A stretch of DNA of 33,500 nt from the NCBI RefSeq assembly GCF_005869855.1, contig NZ_SZNH01000034.1:21632-55131 (forward strand), in the 5' to 3' direction. The notes below the pieces were generated by a model. It worked only from the letters and a program-made list of their open reading frames with translations. It was not told the origin of the DNA and did not search any database. This document shows, piece after piece, positions 18,946 through 26,651 of this stretch (positions within the stretch are counted from its first letter, which is position 1; every line of letters starts with the position of its first letter). Source of the stretch: Nostoc sp. PA-18-2419. Its GTDB lineage: Bacteria > Cyanobacteriota > Cyanobacteriia > Cyanobacteriales > Nostocaceae. The translations under genes and the position numbers were made by a program.

Positions 18946-21135
18946 ATGACTCAGGTGGAACATTCAATTTCTCAATCTCTTGAATTAAAAGAAGAAGAAG
19001 TTATACAGCTTGATAATTTCGTAGATTTACTTGTCGAACTCAAAATTATTGATTCACCTCAGCAATCTTTTTCTCCATTAGAATTAGAAAATAATAACAG
19101 TTATAAATATTTTCCTATCAAAAATGAATTTTTGCAACTTCCTTCAGTTCCATTGGAGGTGTGTGAAGCTTATTTAGAATCTACTTTTAATTCTATTCAT
19201 CACGTACCTAGTTTTTCAAAAATTGCCGAACAAGAGTTAGAGAAATCTATTGAAATATATACAGAGTATGAGAACATTCCTAAAAAATCAGAGGATGCAT
19301 TTCAAAAATTACAACAAATTTTAGTTGGACATGAACTAGCAGAGTTAAATAATATTATTAATCAAATTCAAGAAAAAACAACAAAATTAGAATATCAAAT
19401 TTATGAACCAAAAGAGTTAATCAATCTATTGTTACCCTGGATCTCTGAGCTTTTAAAACTGAAGCTGGCTGAATCAAAAGAAGAAATTATAGAGATAATT
19501 GCTCCTATTATTGATCGCGCTATCCGTAGTCGTACTGAACAAGATAGAGCGAGTATGAGTGAAGCGATCGCACCTGCTGTTCCTCTAGCAATTTCCCAAC
19601 AAATTATTGTTGCACCACAGGAGGTATCAGATGCGATCGCTCCGGCAATAGGACGAGCAATTAAAAAGCAAGTTGAAATTGAAGAAAATATTGTTGTCGA
19701 TGCACTCTACCCAATTATTGGTAGTACCATAGCCAAATATATGGCAGAGACAATCCGTGCTATTAACCGACAAGTTGAAGAAACTTTCAGTGTAGAAGGA
19801 ATTAAACGTAAAATTCGTGCCAAGTTACAGGGGGTTTCAGAAGCAGAATTAATTCTTAAAGAAGCTCTGCCATTTGCAATTCAAGCCATTTTCTTGATTC
19901 ATAAAGCATCTGGTTTAATTATCTCAAATATTCAACGCTCTGATGCACAGCAGCTTGAGGCTGAAATGGTAGCAGGAATGCTGACTGCGATTCGCAGCTT
20001 TGCTAATGATTGCATTAATCAATCTGGAGGTGTGACCGAATTAGATACAATTGTCTATGGAACTTCAAAAATTATTTTAGAAGTTGCAGGCTACTGTTAT
20101 TTAGCCATTGTTATTCAAGGAGAACCAAGTAAAATTTTTGTTGATAAAATGCGGCATAATTTCAGCAAAATTATTAAAAAGCATGGCGAACTAATTGAAA
20201 ATTTTGATGGGGATTTAGATACTGTTCCTAATGAAGTTAATGCACTTTTGCAAGAACTCCAAGAGATAGCTATTCAGCATAAAAAGAAAAAAACTCTATC
20301 ACCTTTACTAATATTCGGTTTAACAGTTATCGGTAGTATTTTCATTCCTTGGGGCTTTTGGCAATACCATACTGGAGTGATACGTTCTGTTGAAAATAAA
20401 ACTTTGTTAGCTCTAACTTCTACTCCTGAATTAGCTGTGTATCGATTAACAGTGCAAGTAGAACACAAGAAATTAAAATTAACTGGACGATTACCAAATC
20501 AGCTTCTTCGTCGGAAAGCTGAAGAAATTGTCAAACTAACCTCTCCGAATTGGTTGATTGATAATCAAATTTTATTAGTAGAAATACCAGCAGATCCCGT
20601 GTTAGCTGCTGCTGAAGTAAAACGAGTTACAGCTATTTTAAATCAAACAGAGGGTACAGCTATTTTTAGTCAATACATTGCTGGTAAAGTATTTATTGAA
20701 GGTACTGTTAGCCGGATTGCAGATGCTCGAACCACTTCTCATGCATTTGAGCAAATTCCAGGTGTAAAATTTGTGTCTAGTGCAATGCAAGTAGAACCTT
20801 TACAGATTGAAGTGCGATTTTACTTTCAACCTGAGTCAGCTAATTTAATGAAAGCTGATTTAGGACATAAAGTTAAACAGGTCAAATTTTTTCTCAATCA
20901 GCACCCAAATGAACATTTAGAAATCATTGGTTATAGTTATGACTATAGTAATAAAAATACCTCTCAACAATTAGCACTTACCCGAGCAAAATCTGTACAA
21001 CAAGCATTGATTAAATTAGGTATTGAACCATCTCGTCTACAAATAATTGCTAGAACAAATTTACCACCAGGAATTGATGCAACTCAACCCTCGTGGTTAA
21101 GCCGCTGTGTGATTTTAAAAACGATAAACCAATAA
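18946..21135 (+). CDS. Inner-membrane OmpA-type protein with 23-residue repeats and a longin/roadblock-like cytoplasmic domain
   Basis: The protein has 729 residues and a single membrane span at about 451-471, preceded by HKKKK, so the N-terminal 450 residues should be cytoplasmic. That part holds an acidic helical start (1-160), five exact 23-residue units (162-276, each starting LLP, IAP or LYP), and a compact domain at about 312-440 starting FLIHKASGLIIS. To my eye the last resembles longin/roadblock folds. After the membrane come two BON-like segments (about 490-545 and 550-615) and a C-terminal OmpA domain (about 625-729, with RAKSVQQAL and the GI-x-SRL turn) expected to bind peptidoglycan. 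The GTPase gene follows after 30 bases. Inferred role: a wall-anchored membrane protein regulating or sensing through the GTPase. The OmpA family call is firm; the longin-like call is not. Confidence 0.8.
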   Translation: MTQVEHSISQSLELKEEEVIQLDNFVDLLVELKIIDSPQQSFSPLELENNNSYKYFPIKNEFLQLPSVPLEVCEAYLESTFNSIHHVPSFSKIAEQELEKSIEIYTEYENIPKKSEDAFQKLQQILVGHELAELNNIINQIQEKTTKLEYQIYEPKELINLLLPWISELLKLKLAESKEEIIEIIAPIIDRAIRSRTEQDRASMSEAIAPAVPLAISQQIIVAPQEVSDAIAPAIGRAIKKQVEIEENIVVDALYPIIGSTIAKYMAETIRAINRQVEETFSVEGIKRKIRAKLQGVSEAELILKEALPFAIQAIFLIHKASGLIISNIQRSDAQQLEAEMVAGMLTAIRSFANDCINQSGGVTELDTIVYGTSKIILEVAGYCYLAIVIQGEPSKIFVDKMRHNFSKIIKKHGELIENFDGDLDTVPNEVNALLQELQEIAIQHKKKKTLSPLLIFGLTVIGSIFIPWGFWQYHTGVIRSVENKTLLALTSTPELAVYRLTVQVEHKKLKLTGRLPNQLLRRKAEEIVKLTSPNWLIDNQILLVEIPADPVLAAAEVKRVTAILNQTEGTAIFSQYIAGKVFIEGTVSRIADARTTSHAFEQIPGVKFVSSAMQVEPLQIEVRFYFQPESANLMKADLGHKVKQVKFFLNQHPNEHLEIIGYSYDYSNKNTSQQLALTRAKSVQQALIKLGIEPSRLQIIARTNLPPGIDATQPSWLSRCVILKTINQ

Positions 21136-21165
21136 TTTTCAATTTCAGATAAATACAATTTATAT

Positions 21166-21690
21166 ATGTCTACAATCTCTAAAAAAATCTGTTTATTTGG
21201 TGATTTTGGGGTTGGCAAAACTAGTCTAATTCGGCAATTTGTTGAATCTCAATTTAGTGATAAATATCTCTCAACTGTAGGAGTAAAAATTTCTAAAAAA
21301 TTAGTTACTTTTTCTAATAAAGGTATATATAGCGAACAAAACTTACAACTTATAATTTGGGATATTGAAGGTAGTAATAAATTTAAAGCAGTTGCTCAAA
21401 ATTATTTTCAAGGTTCTAAAGCTGCTGTAATAGTTGGTGATGTGACACAACCAGAAACCCTCAACCATCTCCAAGAGCATATTCAAACTTTTTTAACTGT
21501 TAATCCTCAAAGTTATATTATTGTTGCACTGAATAAATCAGATATGATTGCAGCAGAATATTTAGAAAATATCCGCAAAATGTATCACTTCAGTAATCAA
21601 AACAATATATTAGATACTTATATAACCTCAGCTAAAACTGGCAATAATGTTAATGAGATATTTCAAACTTTAGCTAATCGTTTAATTTAG
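21166..21690 (+). CDS. Ras/Rab-like small GTPase
   Basis: A single-domain GTPase of 174 residues acting as a GTP/GDP switch. All nucleotide motifs are present: P-loop GDFGVGKTS (12-20), switch I Thr37, G3 WDIEG (D66, G69), G4 NKSD (123-126) and G5 SAK (155-157). The position after G3, which is Gln in Ras and Rab proteins (DTAGQ), is Ser70 here, so intrinsic hydrolysis is probably slow and a partner may be needed. There is no C-terminal Cys for lipid attachment and no membrane segment, so it should be soluble or recruited by a partner. The OmpA-type gene ends 30 bases upstream and the next kinase starts 4 bases downstream, which implies co-translation with that kinase. The cellular role is unknown; MglA of gliding bacteria is a functional analogue only by family. 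Confidence 0.92.
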   Translation: MSTISKKICLFGDFGVGKTSLIRQFVESQFSDKYLSTVGVKISKKLVTFSNKGIYSEQNLQLIIWDIEGSNKFKAVAQNYFQGSKAAVIVGDVTQPETLNHLQEHIQTFLTVNPQSYIIVALNKSDMIAAEYLENIRKMYHFSNQNNILDTYITSAKTGNNVNEIFQTLANRLI

Positions 21691-21694
21691 GAAA

Positions 21695-24232
21695 ATGAAC
21701 TTATTATTGACAAATATATTGTCTGTATCGGGGATTGAATATTTGATTATTAATAAAAACTTTCGGATTCTAGAGATGTCTCTGGGACTAAATCGTTTTG
21801 CTGATATTCCTGAGCAAGTAAGGCGAGATGGTGATGTTCGGATTGTATTTCCAGAATTAGAGGGACTTGAAGATATTTTTGATGCGATTCAACAGGGAGA
21901 ACAAAGTAGTTTTGAATTAAAGGGAATTAGCCGATCGCCAGATAGTACTTCTCCTTTATACATTGATATTTGTATTACTAAAAATATCCAAGAAGACAAT
22001 TATAGTAATTCATTTATTATTCTTGTACAAAATGTAACACAACAGATGGTGCTTGAGCAATCTTTATTTCAAGGTGCAAATGAAGCAAATCTTTTGTTAC
22101 GTAACTTAAAGGCTTCTAAACAATACATTGACCAAATTGTGACATCAATTCCAGATGCTTTGTTAGTAACAACGCTGTCAGGAAATATCAAAAAAGTTAA
22201 TCCAGCTGCACAAGTCTTGTTGGAATATGATGAAACAGAACTTATCGGTCAACCTATAGCTAAAGTTATCAAAGAAGTCAATCAACATAATATTCAAAGT
22301 ATTGATATATCCAGAAAATTAGAGATAAATTATTTAGTAAAAGACATAGAAACAGTTTGTCATACTAAAAGTGATAAAACTATTAATATAAATTTTTCAT
22401 GCTCAATTATTAAGACAGAAATTGAACATTTTCAAGGTTATGTTTATATTTTACGAGACATGACTGAACGAAAACAAGCAGAACTTGCTAAACAGCAATT
22501 CTTAGCAATGATTAGCCATGAAGTTCGGACTCCAATAACATCAGTAACTGGTATGGCAAACTTGTTGCTAGATAGTGAATTGACTCTTGAGCAGCGAGAC
22601 TTTGTTGAAACTATTTACACAAGTGGAAATTTCTTACTTAAAATTATTAACGATTTTCTTGACTTTTCCAAAGTTCAATCAGGCAATCTAGAACTAGAAG
22701 AACAACCTTTTATTTTGCGAAATTGTATTAATCAGGCTCTTGATTTACTTGCGCCTAAAGCTAAAGAAAAAGGATTAAAAATTACATTTATAGATAATCA
22801 TAAACTTCCTACTACGATTGTGGGAGATATTACTAGACTGCGCCAAGTCTTAATTAATTTACTCAGTAATGCTATCAAATTTACTAATAATGGAAACATA
22901 GAAGTTTCAGTTACAGCCCGCAAACAAACCGATAATAATTATTTCGCTGTAAATACTTACGAAATTCAGTTTAGTATTAAAGATAAAGGTATTGGAATTC
23001 CACGCGATCGCCTAGAACGTTTATTTAAAGCTTTCAGTCAAGTTAACTCGTCTATCACTCGAGAATATGGCGGTACTGGTTTAGGTCTTGCCATCTGCAA
23101 GCAACTGTGCGAGTTAATGGGTGGCAGAATTTGGGTTGAAAGTCAGCTGAATACAGGCAGTACATTTTATTTCACAATTACCGCTTCTGTGATTCCAGAA
23201 GAGGTAGGACTTAAGAGCAGCCAGTACAATCTTGGGCTTTCACGCCACTTTCTACAACGTGGGGAACCCGCTGTTGACCCTCCCATAGGAGAAGTTCTCA
23301 TACCTCTGTCTTGCCATCCTTCAGGCGTCTACGGAGGAAGTCTCTCTACGAATGCAACAGACAACTCTATCGCACACAGTGGCTACCCAAGTGGAGCAAC
23401 TGGCGTTAAGAATTCAGAATTGAGAATTCAGGAGTCAGAAGTGAAAAACTACGAGAATAACTGCAATATTTCTGCTCTTGATTCTTCTAAATTAAGAATC
23501 CTTTTAACAGAAGATAATTTAGTTAATCAAAAAATTGCTTTAAAACAACTTAAAAATTTGGGCTATAGTGCTGATATTGCAAATAATGGGCAAGAAGCTT
23601 TGGAGATATTAGAAAAAATTCCTTATGATTTAATTTTGATGGATTGCCAAATGCCAATTCTTGATGGTTTAGAAGCTACAAAAGAAATTCATCGTTGGCA
23701 AGAAAGCCGCTTTGCAAGTGGTCGTCGTCCTGTAGTAATTGCAATGACAGCTAATGCAATGAAAGAAGACAAACAAATGTGTTTAGATGCAGGTATGGAT
23801 GACTATTTAAGTAAGCCAGTTTTAAAGGAAGATTTGGTGGTAGTTCTAGAGCATTGGGCAACTATAATTTTGAATGGAAAAGAAACAGATCTAACTTTAG
23901 TCGAGCTATCAATTGATTGGGAACGCTTGCATCAACTTTCAGAAAATAACCCAGAATTTGAAATTGAGTTACTGCAAATATTTGTTGAAGATATTCAAGT
24001 GCGTTTAGAGATAATTAAAATGGCGATCGCAACTCATAACTTTAAGCAATTAGCGCGAGAAGCCCATCAAATTAAAGGTGCTAGCGCCAACATGGGAATT
24101 ACAACTATGCATCTAGCAGCAGAAAAATTAGAACAACTAGCTCGCAATCAAGAACGTCGAGGTACTAATAATATCATCTCAGAGTTGGAAGAGTTTGTTA
24201 AGCACATCCAAGATTTTTTAATCAAGAGATGA
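21695..24232 (+). CDS. Hybrid histidine kinase (PAS-PAS-HisKA-HATPase-REC-HPt)
   Basis: This kinase has 845 residues and no membrane segment. The N-terminal 125 residues look like a divergent PAS domain, followed by a clearer PAS (about 145-265), HisKA with H275 in SHEVRTP, and an ATPase domain ([24 protein letters not shown]). After a strange linker come REC (D650) and HPt (H791 in [10 protein letters not shown]). The ATG at 21695 lies 4 bases after the GTPase stop, and TAGGA overlapping that stop can act as the ribosome-binding site, so the two are translationally coupled. The linker at about residues 515-585 is Ser/Gly/Pro-rich and is encoded by intergenic-type repeat DNA inserted in frame. 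REC and HPt are nearly identical to those of the kinase at 13318-18039. Probable cytoplasmic partner or effector of the GTPase. Confidence 0.93.
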   Translation: MNLLLTNILSVSGIEYLIINKNFRILEMSLGLNRFADIPEQVRRDGDVRIVFPELEGLEDIFDAIQQGEQSSFELKGISRSPDSTSPLYIDICITKNIQEDNYSNSFIILVQNVTQQMVLEQSLFQGANEANLLLRNLKASKQYIDQIVTSIPDALLVTTLSGNIKKVNPAAQVLLEYDETELIGQPIAKVIKEVNQHNIQSIDISRKLEINYLVKDIETVCHTKSDKTININFSCSIIKTEIEHFQGYVYILRDMTERKQAELAKQQFLAMISHEVRTPITSVTGMANLLLDSELTLEQRDFVETIYTSGNFLLKIINDFLDFSKVQSGNLELEEQPFILRNCINQALDLLAPKAKEKGLKITFIDNHKLPTTIVGDITRLRQVLINLLSNAIKFTNNGNIEVSVTARKQTDNNYFAVNTYEIQFSIKDKGIGIPRDRLERLFKAFSQVNSSITREYGGTGLGLAICKQLCELMGGRIWVESQLNTGSTFYFTITASVIPEEVGLKSSQYNLGLSRHFLQRGEPAVDPPIGEVLIPLSCHPSGVYGGSLSTNATDNSIAHSGYPSGATGVKNSELRIQESEVKNYENNCNISALDSSKLRILLTEDNLVNQKIALKQLKNLGYSADIANNGQEALEILEKIPYDLILMDCQMPILDGLEATKEIHRWQESRFASGRRPVVIAMTANAMKEDKQMCLDAGMDDYLSKPVLKEDLVVVLEHWATIILNGKETDLTLVELSIDWERLHQLSENNPEFEIELLQIFVEDIQVRLEIIKMAIATHNFKQLAREAHQIKGASANMGITTMHLAAEKLEQLARNQERRGTNNIISELEEFVKHIQDFLIKR
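23241..23444 (+). repeat. Intergenic-type repeat inserted in frame within the kinase gene
   Basis: From 23241 to 23407 the sequence has near-inverted ends (cacgccactt at the left, caactggcgtt at the right). Its words, such as tggggaacccgctgttgacc and ggctacccaagtggagcaac, resemble palindromic intergenic repeats of Nostoc-like genomes. A second word family (aattcagaattgagaattca) follows at 23409-23428, like that at 13117-13153. The reading frame stays open throughout. Confidence 0.65.
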
Positions 24233-24364
24233 AGCTACAGTCTGAACATCTATTTTAAATTAATAACTATCTGCTTTATTGAAAGATTTTTTAAGAACTC
24301 AAACATCAAAAGTAGGAAATTATTAAAAAAGTTTGTCAAATCTGTAATTTGGTTGTATCCAATA

Positions 24365-24781
24365 TTAGTAATATTTACCAATAAATAAGCAGTAACGATT
24401 ATCTACTGTCGGTTCATAGCTCAATTTGTCAGCAATGGCAGACATGATTTGTAATCCACGTCCACGCTCTTGGTCATTCTCCTCAAATTCTGATGTTTGG
24501 CCCAATTGCTCCTCTAAATTAAAATATTTACCTTGAGACCAAATACGAATTTCTATATACTCATTTAAACGCACGGCTTCTATCTCAATGGGAGTTTCAA
24601 TGGGCAAATTTTTGTGGGCGTGTTCAACAATATTAGTAAAGCCTTCTATCAAAAGCGTTTGACATTGCCACCAAATTTGTTTATTGGGAAAACTTGGTTG
24701 ATTTATCTGCTCGAACCAAGACAAAACTTCAGGCGAAGCTGTCAGGTCTGTATTGACTTTTAGAGAAATTTTCTTATTCAC
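24365..24781 (-). CDS. RsbW-like serine kinase / anti-sigma-type ATPase
   Basis: This protein of 138 residues has the compact GHKL ATP-binding fold of the RsbW/SpoIIAB type (HATPase_c_2). The N box is EGFTNIVEHAH and the glycine box is ERGRGLQIM. The first half of the usual DxGxG box is not obvious, which is common in this subfamily. Relatives phosphorylate an STAS antagonist and sequester a sigma factor or another effector. The gene is convergent with the upstream kinase and divergent from the phosphatase at 24932, sharing a 150-base promoter region. Together with the phosphatase and the STAS protein at 26143-26472 it completes a partner-switching set. No sigma factor gene is in view, so the target is unknown. 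Confidence 0.88.
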   Translation of the reverse strand: MNKKISLKVNTDLTASPEVLSWFEQINQPSFPNKQIWWQCQTLLIEGFTNIVEHAHKNLPIETPIEIEAVRLNEYIEIRIWSQGKYFNLEEQLGQTSEFEENDQERGRGLQIMSAIADKLSYEPTVDNRYCLFIGKYY

Positions 24782-24931
24782 TTCTTAAATAATAAAATAT
24801 TTTAACATCATCATATTCGCTAATCAGTTTATTTAATTTGAGTATTTTTACTATACATTACAAACTAAATTTAATATAAGTTAAATAAGAGCAAATACTG
24901 ATTTCTTATTGTAATTATAAAAGTATTGATT

Positions 24932-26122
24932 ATGTTTAAAATTTTAGTTATTGATGACGATCCTACAGTCCGAGCAGTACTCAAAAGTACACTCAAAAAA
25001 CAGGGTTATGATATTACTGTAGCCAGTAACGGTGAAGAAGGAATTATACAAGCACAACTGTTACGTCCTGCTCTGATTATCTGTGATTGGATGATGTCCG
25101 AGGTAGATGGGCTAGAAGTGTGTCGGCGAATTAGGGCAGATGTAGAGTTGGCAACTACGTTTTTTATTTTATTAACAGCTAGGGGAGCCGCTAGAGGAGA
25201 GGAAGAAGATAGAGTTAGAGGACTTGATGCTGGAGCAGACGAGTTTATCTCTAAACCAATAGAGATGAATGAATTGAAAGCAAGAGTCAGAGCAGGATTA
25301 AGGCTACATCAACTCAATCAAGATTTACAAAGTAAAAAGCAAGCTTTGGAGACTCTCAATCAAGATTTGCAAACCCAAAAGCAGATTTTAGAAGCAGAAT
25401 TGACTGAGGCAGCTGATTACGTGCGATCGCTTCTACCCTCACCGCTTGTAGGAACAGTAACTAGTGAAAATTTGTTTATTCCTTCTGCACAGCTAGGCGG
25501 TGATTGCTTTGGTCATAATTGGATCGATGACGATAGCTTGGCAATTTATTTACTAGATGTATCAGGACATGGAGTAGGTTCAGCACTCTTATCTGTGTCG
25601 GTGCTGAATGTTTTGCGATCGCAATCTCTGCCAAACACTAACTTTTGTCAACCCAGTGAAGTCCTAAAAGCGCTCAATCACGCCTTCCAAATGAGGAAGC
25701 ACGGTGATAAATACTTCACAATTTGGTATGGAGTTTATCACCGCCTCAAACGTCAACTCATTTATGCCAACGCCGGACATCCACCTGCTTTACTGTTATC
25801 TAGTACCTCAACAACAAATACCCAAGTTCAACAGCTAACTTCTTTAGATTTACCGATTGGCTTTTTACCTGATGTCGAATTTGAGGATGCTGTTTTTGAA
25901 GTCCAAGAAAATAGCTCTTTATATATTTTTAGTGATGGGGCTTATGAAATTAATCAGCCAAATGGGAATATTTTAGGAATTGATGCTTTCATTGACTTAT
26001 TAATCAAATGTAGTCAAGAAGATACCTATAATCTAAATCGACTATTAGCAAATATTCTCACATTAAATGCTCAAAATAATCTTGATGATGATTTATCTTT
26101 GGTAAAAGTTAACTTTGGTTAA
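24932..26122 (+). CDS. Response regulator with PP2C-type phosphatase output (RsbU-like)
   Basis: The protein has 396 residues. REC occupies about 1-125, with D8, D9 and phosphoacceptor D52 and a conserved Lys in SKP. A coiled-coil linker follows (about 128-165, with the repeated word LNQDLQ), then a SpoIIE/RsbU-type PP2C domain (about 170-396). Metal-binding signatures include LGGDCFG, LLDVSGHGVGSALLS, YANAGHPPALLL, IFSDGAYEI and the final LDDDLSLVKV. The likely reaction is dephosphorylation of the STAS protein encoded just downstream on the other strand, controlled by phosphorylation of REC, which one of the two HPt kinases could supply. The ATG at 24932 was chosen over a TTG at 24926 because it begins the conserved FKILVIDDD strand. 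No Shine-Dalgarno sequence is clear. The gene is convergent with the STAS gene, 20 bases apart. Confidence 0.93.
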   Translation: MFKILVIDDDPTVRAVLKSTLKKQGYDITVASNGEEGIIQAQLLRPALIICDWMMSEVDGLEVCRRIRADVELATTFFILLTARGAARGEEEDRVRGLDAGADEFISKPIEMNELKARVRAGLRLHQLNQDLQSKKQALETLNQDLQTQKQILEAELTEAADYVRSLLPSPLVGTVTSENLFIPSAQLGGDCFGHNWIDDDSLAIYLLDVSGHGVGSALLSVSVLNVLRSQSLPNTNFCQPSEVLKALNHAFQMRKHGDKYFTIWYGVYHRLKRQLIYANAGHPPALLLSSTSTTNTQVQQLTSLDLPIGFLPDVEFEDAVFEVQENSSLYIFSDGAYEINQPNGNILGIDAFIDLLIKCSQEDTYNLNRLLANILTLNAQNNLDDDLSLVKVNFG

Positions 26123-26142
26123 TTTACTCAAATGTACGTATT

Positions 26143-26472
26143 TCAATTTTGTCTTGCTAGTACTTGGCGATTAAATTCCTCTTGGTCAGCAAAGGTTTGA
26201 AAAATTCTATCCATTTTAGTCAGTTCAAATAACATTCTGACTTGATCGCTGATAGAACAAACAAAAAGTTTACCATTGGCTTTTCGCACCATTTGCATTG
26301 CTGATACTAAAGCACCTAAACCCGAACTATCAATAAACTTTACTTCTTTTAAATCCAACAACAAAATATCAGCTCCATTTTCTACAATTGTGCTAACTTC
26401 ACGACGCAATTCATTCCCTCTAATACCATCTAAAATTCCAGATAATTCTAGTACTGTCACACTCATATTCAT
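26143..26472 (-). CDS. STAS-domain anti-anti-sigma factor (RsbV-like)
   Basis: A single STAS domain of 109 residues. The phosphorylation motif FIDSSGLGALV (S49/S50) is intact, so it should be switched by an RsbW-like kinase and an RsbU-like phosphatase, both encoded next to it. I set the start at the ATG at 26472 because GGAG at 26482-26485 lies 9 bases upstream; the frame also extends to a TTG at 26499. It reads on the same strand as the polysaccharide genes upstream (PIG-L ends 179 bases away), so read-through is possible. This is the third part of the partner-switching module. Similar modules control stress responses in Bacillus and hormogonium development in Nostoc punctiforme (HmpU/W/V); orthology to the latter is not shown here. 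Confidence 0.92.
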   Translation of the reverse strand: MNMSVTVLELSGILDGIRGNELRREVSTIVENGADILLLDLKEVKFIDSSGLGALVSAMQMVRKANGKLFVCSISDQVRMLFELTKMDRIFQTFADQEEFNRQVLARQN

Positions 26473-26481
26473 GAATAAAAG

Positions 26482-26485
26482 CTCC
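26482..26485 (-). promoter_or_regulatory. Ribosome-binding site deciding the STAS gene start
   Basis: GGAG on the minus strand, 9 bases before the ATG at 26472. It lies inside the frame extension from the TTG at 26499 and so favours the shorter protein. Confidence 0.55.
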
Positions 26486-26651
26486 AAGAATTTACTCAAA
26501 ATTATACATTAATATTTTGGCATTTACTTAATATAAACCGCAAGAGATAAAATAAGAATTTTATTTATATTATGTAATGCTGTCTGATTAATGAGGACTA
26601 TCCTTTCTCTAACGGTCAATGAAAAATAACTATATTAAAATTTCTCATTGA

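Noticed and set aside
21670..21690. Lipid anchor at the C-terminus of the small GTPase
   Set aside because: The protein ends ANRLI with no cysteine, so Rab-type prenylation is not possible.
23241..23444. Frameshift or insertion sequence breaking the second kinase
   Set aside because: The frame stays open through the repeat and the REC and HPt domains after it are intact, so the gene is not disrupted.
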